Source: Rhizobium grahamii CCGE 502
GTDB lineage: Bacteria > Pseudomonadota > Alphaproteobacteria > Rhizobiales > Rhizobiaceae
Reading direction: 5' to 3'
Length of the DNA: 64,000 nucleotides
Assembly: GCF_000298315.2 (NCBI RefSeq)
Contig: NZ_AEYE02000014.1
Location: forward strand, 372,001-436,000
A program made the position numbers and the translations under genes. The notes under the pieces are model-generated. The model saw only the letters and a program-made list of their open reading frames with translations. It made no database searches and had not been told where the DNA came from. Shown here in pieces: positions 45,794 to 56,259 of the stretch (the stretch's first letter is position 1; each line of letters opens with the position of its first letter).

Positions 45794-47032
45794 ATGTATG
45801 AATATGCCATCGCGTGGGAATGGTTGGCCTTTGCGGCCCGCTGGTTCCACGTCATTACCGCGATTGCCTGGATCGGCTCGTCCTTTTATTTTATTGCGCT
45901 CGACCTCGGCTTGGTGAAACGGCCGCATCTTCCGCCCGGTGCCTACGGCGAGGAGTGGCAGGTGCACGGTGGCGGCTTCTACCACATCCAGAAGTATCTC
46001 GTGGCCCCGGCGCAGATGCCGGAACACCTCACCTGGTTCAAGTACGAGAGCTATTTCACCTGGCTCTCCGGCTTCCTGATGCTCTGTATCGTCTACTATG
46101 GTGGTGCCGACCTCTTCCTCATCGACCGCCATGTGCTCGACATCAGCGCGCCTTTGGCGATCCTGATCTCGCTTGCCTCGCTCGCCGTCGGTTGGATCGC
46201 CTACGACCTCTTGTGCAAATCGCCGCTCGGCAAGAACACCTGGGGCTTGATGGCGGTGCTGTACGCCGTGATCGTCTTCATGGGCTGGGGCTATACGCAG
46301 CTCTTTACCGGCCGCGCAGCCTTCCTGCATCTCGGCGCTTTTACGGCAACGATCATGTCGGCCAACGTCTTCATGATCATCATCCCGAACCAGAAGATCG
46401 TCGTCGCCGACCTGATCGCCGGGCGCACGCCTGATGCCAAATACGGCGCCATTGCCAAACAGCGCTCGCTTCACAACAACTACCTGACGCTGCCCGTCAT
46501 CTTCTTCATGTTGTCGAACCACTACCCGCTGGCCTTCGGCACCGCCTATAGCTGGGTGATCGCGGCTCTCGTCTTCCTGATGGGCGTCACAATCCGCCAC
46601 TGGTTCAACACGACGCATGCTCGCAAGGGCCGCCCGACCTGGACCTGGATCGTCACCGTCATCCTCTTCATCCTGATCATGTGGCTGTCGACGGTGCCGA
46701 AGGTGCTGACCGGCGAGAAGGACGCACAGGCCGTTGCGCCCGCGTTCCTGCAATTCGCCGGCGACGCGCATTTCCCCGCAGTCAAGCAGCTTGTCGGCAC
46801 GCGCTGTTCCATGTGCCATGCCGCCGAGCCCGTCTATGAGGGGTTGGCGCGACCGCCGAAGGATGTCGTTCTGGAAACCGATGCCGAAATTGCCGCTCAT
46901 GCGCGCGAGATCTATATACAGGCAGGCCGCAGCCACGCCATGCCGCCCGGCAACGTGACCGATATCACGCCGGACGAGCGTAAGCTGCTCGTCGCCTGGT
47001 TCGAAAGCGCAGTCGAAGGCAAACAGGAATGA
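45794..47032 (+). CDS. puuD: Membrane urate hydroxylase (urate oxidase) with cytochrome c domain
   Basis: A 412-residue integral membrane enzyme that oxidises urate to 5-hydroxyisourate. The N-terminal part has about eight membrane segments (residues 8-305) with conserved His residues, and the C-terminus is a cytochrome c domain with CSMCH (338-342) and the axial Met in HAMPPGN. Electrons therefore go to the respiratory chain rather than directly to oxygen, unlike soluble uricase. The ATG at 45794 has AGGGG 6 nt upstream. It overlaps the next gene by 4 bp (ATGA). Confidence 0.94.
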   Translation: MYEYAIAWEWLAFAARWFHVITAIAWIGSSFYFIALDLGLVKRPHLPPGAYGEEWQVHGGGFYHIQKYLVAPAQMPEHLTWFKYESYFTWLSGFLMLCIVYYGGADLFLIDRHVLDISAPLAILISLASLAVGWIAYDLLCKSPLGKNTWGLMAVLYAVIVFMGWGYTQLFTGRAAFLHLGAFTATIMSANVFMIIIPNQKIVVADLIAGRTPDAKYGAIAKQRSLHNNYLTLPVIFFMLSNHYPLAFGTAYSWVIAALVFLMGVTIRHWFNTTHARKGRPTWTWIVTVILFILIMWLSTVPKVLTGEKDAQAVAPAFLQFAGDAHFPAVKQLVGTRCSMCHAAEPVYEGLARPPKDVVLETDAEIAAHAREIYIQAGRSHAMPPGNVTDITPDERKLLVAWFESAVEGKQE

Positions 47033-47460
47033 TCTCAGCCGCCCTTCGCGCCCTGCTCCTCGCCTCCACCCTGACCGCCTGCGGGCAGAGTGGTGCGGAT
47101 GCTTCGGGATCGGAGGGCGGCGCGAAACCGCCTGCTGGCAATTTTTCCGGCGGTCTCAACGCACTTGGCACCGAACCCTTCTGGGCGATCAAGATCCGCA
47201 CCGACGGGCTCACGTTCAGTCGTCCACGTATCGAGGACGTCAAAAGCGCCAACCCCGGTCCGGTCATAGAGAACGATCGCGCCACCTGGACAATCGCCGA
47301 CGGGCCGGCACCCTTCAAGCTGACCCTGACCAAAGGGGAGTGCTCGGACGGCATGTCCGATCGCCACTACACACTGAACGCGGTTCTGGTATTCGGAGAC
47401 AAGACCATGTACGGCTGCGCCGACACTCCGGCGGCCATTGCCGCCCAGCCGGCGCCCTGA
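47029..47460 (+). CDS. COG3650-like lipoprotein
   Basis: A 143-residue lipoprotein with lipobox LTAC (15-18). The mature part contains ALGTEPFWAIKI and ends with a Cys pair region (GECSDGMSDRHY, YGCAD), which matches the COG3650/YbaY-like family of uncharacterised envelope proteins related to HslJ. It overlaps puuD by 4 bp, so it is translated with it, and is followed by guaD 39 bp later. A role linked to urate oxidation or to its cytochrome domain is possible but not shown. Confidence 0.8.
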   Translation: MISAALRALLLASTLTACGQSGADASGSEGGAKPPAGNFSGGLNALGTEPFWAIKIRTDGLTFSRPRIEDVKSANPGPVIENDRATWTIADGPAPFKLTLTKGECSDGMSDRHYTLNAVLVFGDKTMYGCADTPAAIAAQPAP

Positions 47461-47499
47461 CGCGAACGCCGCTTGACAAGACAATCGAGGCAGAACGCC

Positions 47500-48807
47500 A
47501 TGACACACACACTCTTCCGCGGCCGGCTGCTTTCCTTCCTGCGTGCGCCTGATGACCTTGGCGATACCGGAAGCTATCTCTACGAAAGCGATGGCGCGCT
47601 TCTGATCAAGGACGGCCTGATCATTGCGCGCGGCCCCTATGACCAAATCAGCGCGCAAGCCCCAGTCGATACCGTGACCTTCGATCATCGCCCGCACCTC
47701 ATCATGCCTGGCTTCATCGACATGCACCTGCATTTCCCACAGATGCAGGTGATCGCCTCCTATGCGGCAAACCTGCTGGAATGGCTGAACACCTATACCT
47801 TCCCAGAGGAGTGCCGCTTCGTCGAAGGCGCACATGCCGAGCGTATCGCCACGCATTTCTACGACGAACTGATCCGCCACGGCACGACGACGGCGGTCGC
47901 CTACTGCTCCGTCCACAAGACCTCCGCCGACGCCTTTTTCGCCGAGGCGCTGAAGCGCAACATGCGTATGATCGGCGGCAAGGTGATGATGGACCGCAAC
48001 GCCCCGCAGGGCCTGCTCGACACACCGCAGATGGGCTACGACGAGACCCGCCAGATCATCGCCGAATGGCACGGCAAGGGCCGCAACCACGTCGCCATCA
48101 CCCCGCGCTTCGCGATTACCTCGACACCGGCACAGATGGAGGCGACCCAGGCTCTTGCCCGCGAATTTCCCGACCTGCACATCCAGACGCATCTCTCGGA
48201 GAATCACGACGAAATCAAGTTTACCTGCGAGCTCTATCCCGAGGCGATCGACTACACCGATATTTACGCCCGCTACGGTCTGCTCGGCGACAAGACGCTT
48301 TTCGGCCATTGCATCCATCTCTCGGATCGCGAGGCGGATGCGATGAGCGAGGCGGGCTCGGTCGCGGTCCATTGCCCGACATCCAACCTCTTCCTCGGTT
48401 CCGGTCTCTTCCCGCTGAAGGCACTCGTTCGCCGCGAAAAGCCGGTTCGGATCGGCGTTGCCACAGATATCGGCGGTGGCTCCAGCTATTCGATGCTGCG
48501 CACCATGGACGAGGCCTACAAGATCCAGCAGTTGCTCGGCGAACGCCTGAACCCGCTGGAAAGCTACTACCACATGACATTGGGCAACGCCCGCTCGCTG
48601 TCGCTTGCCGATCGGATCGGCACGCTCGATGTCGGCTCTGACGCCGATATCGTCGTCGTCAACGCCGCCGCGACGCCCGCCATGGCGCTGAAGATGGAGG
48701 TCGTGAAAACGCTGCCGGAAGAACTCTTCCTGCTGCAGACCATGGGTGATGACCGCGCGATCGTGGAGACCTACGTCGCGGGCGTCGCAGCGAAAAGCGC
48801 GATCTGA
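47500..48807 (+). CDS. guaD: Guanine deaminase
   Basis: A 435-residue amidohydrolase that converts guanine to xanthine and ammonia. The zinc motif PGFIDMHLHFPQMQ (about 75-88) and the TFPEE, HLSEN and DIGGGSS segments are those of guanine deaminase rather than of atrazine-type enzymes. The ATG at 47500 has GAGG 9 nt upstream. It is the last gene of puuD-lipoprotein-guaD and delivers xanthine to XdhAB, encoded 4 kb upstream. Confidence 0.94.
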   Translation: MTHTLFRGRLLSFLRAPDDLGDTGSYLYESDGALLIKDGLIIARGPYDQISAQAPVDTVTFDHRPHLIMPGFIDMHLHFPQMQVIASYAANLLEWLNTYTFPEECRFVEGAHAERIATHFYDELIRHGTTTAVAYCSVHKTSADAFFAEALKRNMRMIGGKVMMDRNAPQGLLDTPQMGYDETRQIIAEWHGKGRNHVAITPRFAITSTPAQMEATQALAREFPDLHIQTHLSENHDEIKFTCELYPEAIDYTDIYARYGLLGDKTLFGHCIHLSDREADAMSEAGSVAVHCPTSNLFLGSGLFPLKALVRREKPVRIGVATDIGGGSSYSMLRTMDEAYKIQQLLGERLNPLESYYHMTLGNARSLSLADRIGTLDVGSDADIVVVNAAATPAMALKMEVVKTLPEELFLLQTMGDDRAIVETYVAGVAAKSAI

Positions 48808-48868
48808 GATTCAGAGATAATCCGAAGTCGACAGTCCGCCCAAAAACAGTGGACGGATTTCGCGCGCA

Positions 48869-49762
48869 TCACCCCCGGTAGCGAAGCGCATTGACCAGCA
48901 AGGCGAAGGCCGGTGAGGTCTGCCGCCGGCTCGGATAATAGAGGTGGTATCCGGGGAACGGCGCGCACCAATCCTCAAGCACGCGAGTAAGCCGCCCATC
49001 GGACAGAGGCTGTCGCACCAGCACTTCCGGCACGAACGCCAGACCGAGCCCCGAAAGTGCTGCGTTCAGCCGTAGCTGTACGTTGTTGAACACCAGCTGT
49101 CCTTCCACGCGCACCTTCACTTCGCGCCCGTCCTTCTCGAACTCCCAGGCATAGACCCCGCCATAGGTCGGCAGGCGCAGGTTGATGCAGTTGTGGTCGG
49201 TGAGATCGGCAGGAATCAGCGGCTTCGGTCGCCGCTCGAAATAGACGGGCGCTCCAACGACAGCCATCCGCATGTCAGGCCCGATGCGTACGGCGATCAT
49301 GTCCTTCGCCACCTGCTCGCCAAGCCGCACCCCGGCATCGTAACGCTCGGCGACAATGTCGGTCAGCCCATAATCGACGATGATCTCGACATTGATATCG
49401 GGATAATCAGGCAGCAGCTTTTCCAGCGCCGGCCAGAGTACAGCGTCAGCGGCGTGCTCTCCCGCAGTGATGCGGATCGTACCAGCAGGCTTCTCGCGAA
49501 ATTCGCTGAGCGCTGCCAACTCGCTCTCGATCTCGTCGAAACGCGGCCCTATCGAGTTCAGCAGGCGCTCGCCTGCCTCCGTCGGCGACACGCTGCGTGT
49601 CGTGCGCGTCAGCAGCCGCAGGCCGAGGCGTGTTTCAAGGCCGCGGATCGTATGGCTGAGCGCCGATTGCGACACGCCGAGCTTGGCCGCCGCTTTCGTG
49701 AAGCTTCTCTCCCGCGCCACAGCCAGAAAGGCGATGAGGTCGTTGATCGATTGCCGCGTCAT
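48869..49762 (-). CDS. LysR-family transcriptional regulator
   Basis: A 297-residue LysR regulator. The helix-turn-helix (about 5-62) includes FLAVARERSFTKAAAKLGVSQSALSHTI. It is divergent from the broken cupin gene and an aldo/keto reductase. A perfect palindrome ATAAGCTTAT plus two TTATACC repeats lie at 49778-49799, right between them, which is the normal place for a LysR binding site. It probably regulates the cupin-AKR pair. Confidence 0.9.
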   Translation of the reverse strand: MTRQSINDLIAFLAVARERSFTKAAAKLGVSQSALSHTIRGLETRLGLRLLTRTTRSVSPTEAGERLLNSIGPRFDEIESELAALSEFREKPAGTIRITAGEHAADAVLWPALEKLLPDYPDINVEIIVDYGLTDIVAERYDAGVRLGEQVAKDMIAVRIGPDMRMAVVGAPVYFERRPKPLIPADLTDHNCINLRLPTYGGVYAWEFEKDGREVKVRVEGQLVFNNVQLRLNAALSGLGLAFVPEVLVRQPLSDGRLTRVLEDWCAPFPGYHLYYPSRRQTSPAFALLVNALRYRG

Positions 49763-49777
49763 TCATGAATCTCACTC

Positions 49778-49799
49778 ATAAGCTTATACCGTTTATACC
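49778..49799. promoter_or_regulatory. LysR operator candidate
   Basis: ATAAGCTTAT (49778-49787) is a perfect palindrome, and TTATACC occurs twice (49784-49790, 49793-49799). The site is 16 bp from the lysR start and about 87 bp before the cupin start. Confidence 0.55.
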
Positions 49800-49885
49800 A
49801 TCTAATCGCAGGAAAGCATCCGCACTAGATCTTCTTCCGAACGTCAGCCGAGCACCATGCTCCTGAGCTCACGAAAGGACGAAAG

Positions 49886-51284
<1,399 letters not shown>

Positions 51285-51513
51285 GCGGCGACCAAGCGAG
51301 CGGAAGGTAAGGGTAACAATGGAGATTGCCTTTCCGTCGGGGCCAGCAACGAGATCAGTCCACTAATCCGCGAGCTCCAAAGGCACCGCGAACACGGCGA
51401 CGGCCTTCGATCCCTCCACCAAGGCCAGAGACGAGCCTATCGCACGTGCTGGCAAAGAGCTCAACGGTGACGCCGTCCGCCCGCGCAACCCGTCCGCAAA
51501 ATGCGAAAGGGTG

Positions 51514-52365
51514 TCAACCCGACCACGAGATCGATTTCAACGCCTCCATGACAACCCGGATGATCGGCACGTTGCGGATATCGGCGTGCACGACCAGCCA
51601 CAGCTCCCGCATCAGAGGCTGCGGCTGCGGGATCGCCTCGACGAGATCATCGACACCGGCGAGCATGAAGTTCGGCAGCATGGCGATGCCACCGCCGGCG
51701 CGCGCCGCCGCCAGCTGAAATTCCAGCGTCGTGGCTCTTAACGCCACCTTCCTCCCCTCGGTTGCCTCGGCAAGCTGGATTGACTGCGGTGCGCTTGCCA
51801 TCGTTTCGTCATAGGCGATGAAGGTTCTCTGCGCCTCGGGCGTCGCGGCCAGATAGTCGGCCGTGGCGTAGAAGCCGAAGCCGATATCTCCGAGCTTGCT
51901 GATGACGAAATTGCCCTGCTCCGGCTTCGTCATGCGAACCGCAATATCCGCCTCCCGCCTGTCGAGCGAGGCGTAGCGCGTCTCGCCGACGATGGTGATA
52001 CCGATATCAGGATGCCGGACCCGCAAGGCGACCAGCGCTGTCGGCAGCTTTGCCGCCGCAAGTGTCGGTGGCGCGCTGATCCTGACCTCTCCGGCAAGCG
52101 TCGCGCCGGCAGCTAGCCCCAGCCTTTCGACGGCCTGAGCCTCCAACCCCATTCGCTCCGCCATCCCGGCGACCCGCTCACCCTCCGGTGTCAGCACGAT
52201 ACGGCGCCCGCGCCGGTCGACCAGCTTCACGCCCATCTGATCCTCGAGGCCCGCAACCCGGCGGGCGACGGTCGCGTGCTCCACGCCGAGGGCGCGCGCG
52301 GCCCCGAGCAACGTTTCGGCGCGAGCGAGCGCTGCGAAATAACGGAGGCTTTCCCAATCGATCAT
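51514..52365 (-). CDS. LysR-family transcriptional regulator
   Basis: A 283-residue LysR regulator with the helix-turn-helix in YFAALARAETLLGAARALGVEHATVARRV (about 8-36 in part). The effector domain begins near 90. It is divergent from the quinone oxidoreductase gene with 94 bp between them, in which an inverted repeat TTCCCATT/AATAGGGAA (52376-52403) is seen, so it probably controls that gene. It converges on nothing; the 229 bp at its 3' side (51285-51513) hold no recognisable gene. Confidence 0.9.
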   Translation of the reverse strand: MIDWESLRYFAALARAETLLGAARALGVEHATVARRVAGLEDQMGVKLVDRRGRRIVLTPEGERVAGMAERMGLEAQAVERLGLAAGATLAGEVRISAPPTLAAAKLPTALVALRVRHPDIGITIVGETRYASLDRREADIAVRMTKPEQGNFVISKLGDIGFGFYATADYLAATPEAQRTFIAYDETMASAPQSIQLAEATEGRKVALRATTLEFQLAAARAGGGIAMLPNFMLAGVDDLVEAIPQPQPLMRELWLVVHADIRNVPIIRVVMEALKSISWSG

Positions 52366-52375
52366 TGTTCATTTT

Positions 52376-52403
52376 TTCCCATTCGATGAGAAGCAATAGG
52401 GAA
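52376..52403. promoter_or_regulatory. LysR operator candidate upstream of the quinone oxidoreductase
   Basis: TTCCCATT (52376-52383) and AATAGGGAA (52395-52403) form an inverted repeat with one extra base, centred between the two divergent genes and flanked by T- and A/T-rich runs. Confidence 0.5.
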
Positions 52404-52459
52404 TTTTTGATCACTACGCCATGCGCGATGATGCCTGCAACAGCAATCGGAGAGTACCC

Positions 52460-53428
52460 ATGGATAAGGTCGTTACGCTTCTCGCCCCAGGCGGCATCGA
52501 ACACTTGCAGGTTTCGGAACAGGCGCCCCAGGCGCCCGGTGCAGACGAGATCCGCATCCGCCATGACGCGATCGGCATGAACTTCCTCGATATCTACCAC
52601 CGGCGCGGGCTCTACGCCTTGCCGGCCTATCCCGCAATACTCGGCGTAGAAGGCGCCGGCACCGTCGAAGCCGTGGGGAGCGCAGTCGCCGGCCTGAAGC
52701 CCGGCGACCGCGTCGCCTATGCCGGCGCACCGGTTGGCGCCTATGCTGCAACACGCCTCCTGCCGGTATCCCGCGCCGTTCGCCTGCCCGCTAGCGTCCC
52801 GTCAAAGGTCGCGGCCGCGTCCATGCTGAAGGGGCTGACGGCCTACATGCTGCTGACGAAAACCTATCGTATCGAGCCGGGAACCATCGTGCTGATCCAC
52901 GCCGCGGCCGGCGGGCTTGGAAGCATTCTCGTGCGATGGGCAAAGCATCTCGGCGCCACCGTCATCGGAACCGTAAGCTCGGAGGAGAAGGCCGATCTCG
53001 CCCGCAGCTACGGCGCGGACCATCTGATCGTCGGTCGCGACGCCGATGTCGTCGCTGCGGTTAAGGCGCTCACCAAAAACGGCGGCGTCGACGTCGCCTA
53101 TGACGGCATCGGCGCCGACATGCTTGCAAAATCCATCGCATCCGTCCGTCCGTTCGGCGTCGTGGCGACGATCGGACAGGCGGGCGGGCCGATCCCGCCT
53201 GTCGCCGTCGACGCGCTTCGCCCCGGAAAATCGCTGACGCATCCAAGCATCATGGCCTACATCACCGACACGTCCGCGTACCTGGCGGCGACCGAGGTCG
53301 TCGTCGAAATGCTGGCAGCTGGCATCACCGCAACGATCGCCCGCGAATACGCGCTGGAGGAGGCTGCAGAAGCTCAGCAATTCCTCGAAGCGGGACGTGC
53401 CGCAGGCAGCCTGATTCTTGTTCCATAG
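52460..53428 (+). CDS. NADPH:quinone oxidoreductase (zeta-crystallin-like MDR)
   Basis: A 322-residue medium-chain dehydrogenase/reductase without the structural zinc lobe. The cofactor motif is AAAGGLGSILVRWAKHLGA (about 143-161); MNFLDIYHRRGLY near residue 40 is typical of quinone oxidoreductases. It reduces quinones or other electrophilic alkenes with NADPH. The ATG at 52460 has GGAG 7 nt upstream, chosen over the earlier in-frame ATG at 52421. A LysR gene lies divergently upstream. Confidence 0.92.
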   Translation: MDKVVTLLAPGGIEHLQVSEQAPQAPGADEIRIRHDAIGMNFLDIYHRRGLYALPAYPAILGVEGAGTVEAVGSAVAGLKPGDRVAYAGAPVGAYAATRLLPVSRAVRLPASVPSKVAAASMLKGLTAYMLLTKTYRIEPGTIVLIHAAAGGLGSILVRWAKHLGATVIGTVSSEEKADLARSYGADHLIVGRDADVVAAVKALTKNGGVDVAYDGIGADMLAKSIASVRPFGVVATIGQAGGPIPPVAVDALRPGKSLTHPSIMAYITDTSAYLAATEVVVEMLAAGITATIAREYALEEAAEAQQFLEAGRAAGSLILVP

Positions 53429-53504
53429 GCGAGGAAAGAGATACACAAAGCCTCGGAAATCATGTTAAGGGCCATGGCGTTACTCAGATGTGAAAGTCTT
53501 ATCC

Positions 53505-54647
53505 ATGGCCACGCCTCTCACGATCGCCGACCTGAAAACCCTCGCCCAGCGCCGTGTCCCGAAGATGTTTTTCGACTATGCGGATTCCGGCGCCTGGACG
53601 GAGTCGACCTACCAGGCGAATGAGAGCGATTTTGCCAAGATCAAGCTGCGCCAGCGCGTGCTCGTCGACATGACGAACCGCACGCTGGAGACGACAATGA
53701 TCGGCCAGAAGGTTTCGATGCCCGTCGCCCTTGCGCCCACAGGTTTGACGGGCATGCAGCATGCTGACGGCGAGATGTTGGCCGCTCGTGCAGCGGAAGA
53801 AGCGGGCGTTCCGTTCACCCTGTCGACGATGAGCATCTGCTCGATCGAGGACGTCGCCTCGGTCACGACAAGACCCTTCTGGTTCCAGCTCTACGTGATG
53901 CGCGACAAGGATTTCGTGCTGAACCTGATCAACCGCGCCAAGGCGGCAAAGTGCTCGGCCCTGGTGCTGACCGCCGACCTGCAGATCCTCGGCCAGCGCC
54001 ACAAGGATCTGCGAAACGGCCTCTCGGCGCCGCCGAAGTTTACGCCGAAGCATATCTGGCAGATGGCAACGCGCCCCTTCTGGTGCCTGGACATGTTGCA
54101 GACGAAGCGCCGCACTTTCGGCAACATCGTCGGCCATGCCAAGAACGTCTCCGACCTCTCCTCGCTCTCCTCTTGGACGGCTGAACAGTTCGACCCGCAG
54201 CTCTCCTGGGCCGACGTCGCCTGGATCAAGGAGCAATGGGGCGGCCCGCTGATCATCAAAGGCATCTGTGACGTCGAGGACGCCAAGGCCGCAGCAGAGA
54301 CCGGTGCCGACGCCATTATCGTCTCCAACCATGGCGGTCGCCAGCTTGACGGCGCTCCCTCCTCGATCAGCATGCTGGAGCCGATCGTCGATGCCGTCGG
54401 CCACAAGATCGAAGTGCATCTGGACGGCGGCATCCGCTCCGGTCAGGACGTGCTGAAGGCAATCGCCCTCGGCGCCAAGGGCACCTATATAGGCCGCCCC
54501 TTCCTCTACGGCCTCGGCGCCATGGGCAAGGAAGGCGTGACGCTGGCGCTTGGCATCCTCCGCAAGGAGATGGACATCACCATGGCACTCTGCGGCAAGC
54601 GCGACATCAACGAGGTCAACTCGTCGATCCTGCTAGGCCGTCAATAA
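53505..54647 (+). CDS. lldD: FMN-dependent L-lactate dehydrogenase (alpha-hydroxy-acid oxidase family)
   Basis: A 380-residue flavoprotein that oxidises L-lactate (or a related 2-hydroxy acid) to the 2-keto acid with electrons passed to the respiratory chain. SNHGGRQLDGAPSS (about 265-278) carries the catalytic His and Arg, and KGICDVEDA and DGGIRSGQDVLKA bind FMN. The ATG at 53505 has weak spacing; a GTG at 53490 is in frame. No lldP or lldR gene is adjacent. It converges on uraH, 52 bp away. Confidence 0.92.
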   Translation: MATPLTIADLKTLAQRRVPKMFFDYADSGAWTESTYQANESDFAKIKLRQRVLVDMTNRTLETTMIGQKVSMPVALAPTGLTGMQHADGEMLAARAAEEAGVPFTLSTMSICSIEDVASVTTRPFWFQLYVMRDKDFVLNLINRAKAAKCSALVLTADLQILGQRHKDLRNGLSAPPKFTPKHIWQMATRPFWCLDMLQTKRRTFGNIVGHAKNVSDLSSLSSWTAEQFDPQLSWADVAWIKEQWGGPLIIKGICDVEDAKAAAETGADAIIVSNHGGRQLDGAPSSISMLEPIVDAVGHKIEVHLDGGIRSGQDVLKAIALGAKGTYIGRPFLYGLGAMGKEGVTLALGILRKEMDITMALCGKRDINEVNSSILLGRQ

Positions 54648-54699
54648 GAACCCATTCGGGTCGCATCCGAACAAACCTGACGGCGCAAGGCGCGTCGCC

Positions 54700-55056
54700 C
54701 TAGCTACCGCGATAGGTCGAATAGCCATAGGGTGAGATCAACAGCGGCACATGATAATGCGCGCTGAGGTCGGCGATGCCGAAGCGGATCGGCACGAGAT
54801 CCAGAAACGCCGGGTGCGGCAACGCGACGCCCATCGCGCGCAGATAGTCGCCGGCGTGGAAGAGCAATTCGTAGGTTCCCACCTTGAAGCCATCGCCAAC
54901 CAGGATCGGGCCGCCGTCGACGCGGCCGTCGGAATTGGTCCGCACGGTCTTGATGTGGTGGCGAAAATCGCCGTCCAGCTGGAAAAGATCGATCCGCAAT
55001 CCCTCTGCCGGCCTACCGGAAGCAGTATCGAGAACGTGCGTGGTCAGTCCGGTCAT
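54700..55056 (-). CDS. uraH: 5-Hydroxyisourate hydrolase
   Basis: A 118-residue transthyretin-like hydrolase. It opens the 5-hydroxyisourate ring made by PuuD to give OHCU. The C-terminal signature YRGS is present (residues 115-118), as are H7 in TTHVLD and the [16 protein letters not shown] strand. The length is typical. Its ATG overlaps the allA stop (ATGA), so it is the last gene of the operon puuE-uraD-mntA-hepT-allA-uraH. Confidence 0.96.
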   Translation of the reverse strand: MTGLTTHVLDTASGRPAEGLRIDLFQLDGDFRHHIKTVRTNSDGRVDGGPILVGDGFKVGTYELLFHAGDYLRAMGVALPHPAFLDLVPIRFGIADLSAHYHVPLLISPYGYSTYRGS

Positions 55057-55553
55057 AGGCTCGGCTCGCTGATAATATACGGGGTTTCGAAAAAGTACTC
55101 TTCCAGATTGTTGCCCGGGCCGTCGCGGTCGACGACGAGGAAATCGCTGGCGGCGCCGAGCGACATCAACGGATGGTGCCAGACATTGCGGCGATAGTTC
55201 ACGCCCTGATCGCCACGCGCGAGGAACACGCGGGGACGACCGGGCCTTCCGCCCTCGTCCTCAGAGGCGACGACGAGGTAGGGCCGACCCGAGATCGGCG
55301 AAAAGCTCTGACTGCCGAACGGATGCCGCTCCATCATGCCGATTTCATACGGAAACGCTCGCGGTTGACCCCGAAAGAGATTGATGATGACGCGCGCGCC
55401 CTCGCCGACGGCTTCGGCGGCCGCGAGCGCATGGAAACGTTCCGTCGTGCCGTTGTTGATATAACGCATCGTCGCCGGATCGGCTTCGACCACATCACCG
55501 AACGGCGAAAAGGCGGATTTGGTTAGGGCAAGGATGTCGAGGAATTGAGGCAT
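55053..55553 (-). CDS. allA: Ureidoglycolate lyase
   Basis: A 166-residue enzyme of the AllA family that splits ureidoglycolate to glyoxylate and urea. The cupin-like strands [17 protein letters not shown] and [13 protein letters not shown], then the [13 protein letters not shown] region, are family signatures. The ATG at 55553 lies only 4 bp after the hepT stop, so translation is probably coupled to the toxin gene. The longer ORF to 55676 is read through hepT and is not used. Confidence 0.94.
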   Translation of the reverse strand: MPQFLDILALTKSAFSPFGDVVEADPATMRYINNGTTERFHALAAAEAVGEGARVIINLFRGQPRAFPYEIGMMERHPFGSQSFSPISGRPYLVVASEDEGGRPGRPRVFLARGDQGVNYRRNVWHHPLMSLGAASDFLVVDRDGPGNNLEEYFFETPYIISEPSL

Positions 55554-55557
55554 GTCG

Positions 55558-55920
55558 TTATTCGCCTTGGATGCGCCAATGGCGTATCGACTGAAGCTGG
55601 GAGATAAGGTCCGCCAGATCGCGTCTGACCGTACCCCAAATGGCAGAAAGATCGGCACAGTAGTAGCCGTGCACAATTAGATTCCGCATTCCCTTTATCT
55701 TTGACCAAGGAAGTTCGGGATGATCGCGAATGAAATCTGGGTGGCTCATGCCAATACGAGCCGCCGCCTCACCCAAGAGAACCAGCGACATTGTCACAGC
55801 GAGTTGGGTTCTGACATCCGTCAGAAAGGCGCTTTCGGTCATATCGTCGGTTAGCGTACGTGCCTGCTCGGCCGCCTCCTGCATACGATCGACGTACTCC
55901 ACCAGCCGTTCTACCGTCAT
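55558..55920 (-). CDS. hepT: HepT-like RNase toxin
   Basis: A 120-residue HEPN-domain protein (DUF86). The catalytic motif R-x4-H-x-Y is present as RNLIVHGY (R79, H84, Y86). HepT toxins cleave RNA; in Shewanella the tyrosine of this motif is AMPylated by MntA, which silences the toxin. The MntA gene precedes it with an ATGA overlap. Both lie inside the allantoin operon, with 4 bp to allA, so they are presumably expressed with the purine-degrading enzymes. Confidence 0.9.
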   Translation of the reverse strand: MTVERLVEYVDRMQEAAEQARTLTDDMTESAFLTDVRTQLAVTMSLVLLGEAAARIGMSHPDFIRDHPELPWSKIKGMRNLIVHGYYCADLSAIWGTVRRDLADLISQLQSIRHWRIQGE

Positions 55921-56207
55921 ACCACGATCGCTTCCGAGAGAACGCGTTCGCGTATGCTGTCCGGCAGCCCTCCGGGTGTTACAAGATCGACCTCTAAACC
56001 GAGCTTTTCCTTCAATTCCTCCAGCAACCCACCAAGATCGAATAGAGTTGTGCCGGGCAACGTATCGACCAGAATATCCAGATCGCTGTCCGGCCGATCC
56101 TCACCGCGCGCGACCGAACCGAAGACACGCGGGTTCGCCGCGTTGAAGCGCTTCGTGGCTTCGCGGATCGCCTGCCTGTTCTTCTCCAGCACTTCCGAAG
56201 GTTTCAT
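55917..56207 (-). CDS. mntA: MntA-like nucleotidyltransferase antitoxin
   Basis: A 96-residue minimal nucleotidyltransferase. The motif G-S-x10-D-x-D is complete (GS at 30-31, then D42 and D44, in GSVARGEDRPDSDLDILV), so the protein should bind metal and transfer a nucleotide, and act as the antitoxin that AMPylates HepT. The ATG at 56207 is chosen because the N-terminus MKPSEVLEKNRQAI is typical; the ORF runs 13 codons further. It is 52 bp after uraD. Confidence 0.9.
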   Translation of the reverse strand: MKPSEVLEKNRQAIREATKRFNAANPRVFGSVARGEDRPDSDLDILVDTLPGTTLFDLGGLLEELKEKLGLEVDLVTPGGLPDSIRERVLSEAIVV

Positions 56208-56259
56208 GACGCAACTATAAGTCACGGATGCAAAAGAGAAAAGCACCAGGAATCTTGCG

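Noticed and set aside
51285-51513. Possible gene remnant between the aldo/keto reductase and LysR genes
   Set aside because: Short fragments such as ELNGDAVRP can be read, but no family could be named and the frame is broken in all directions.
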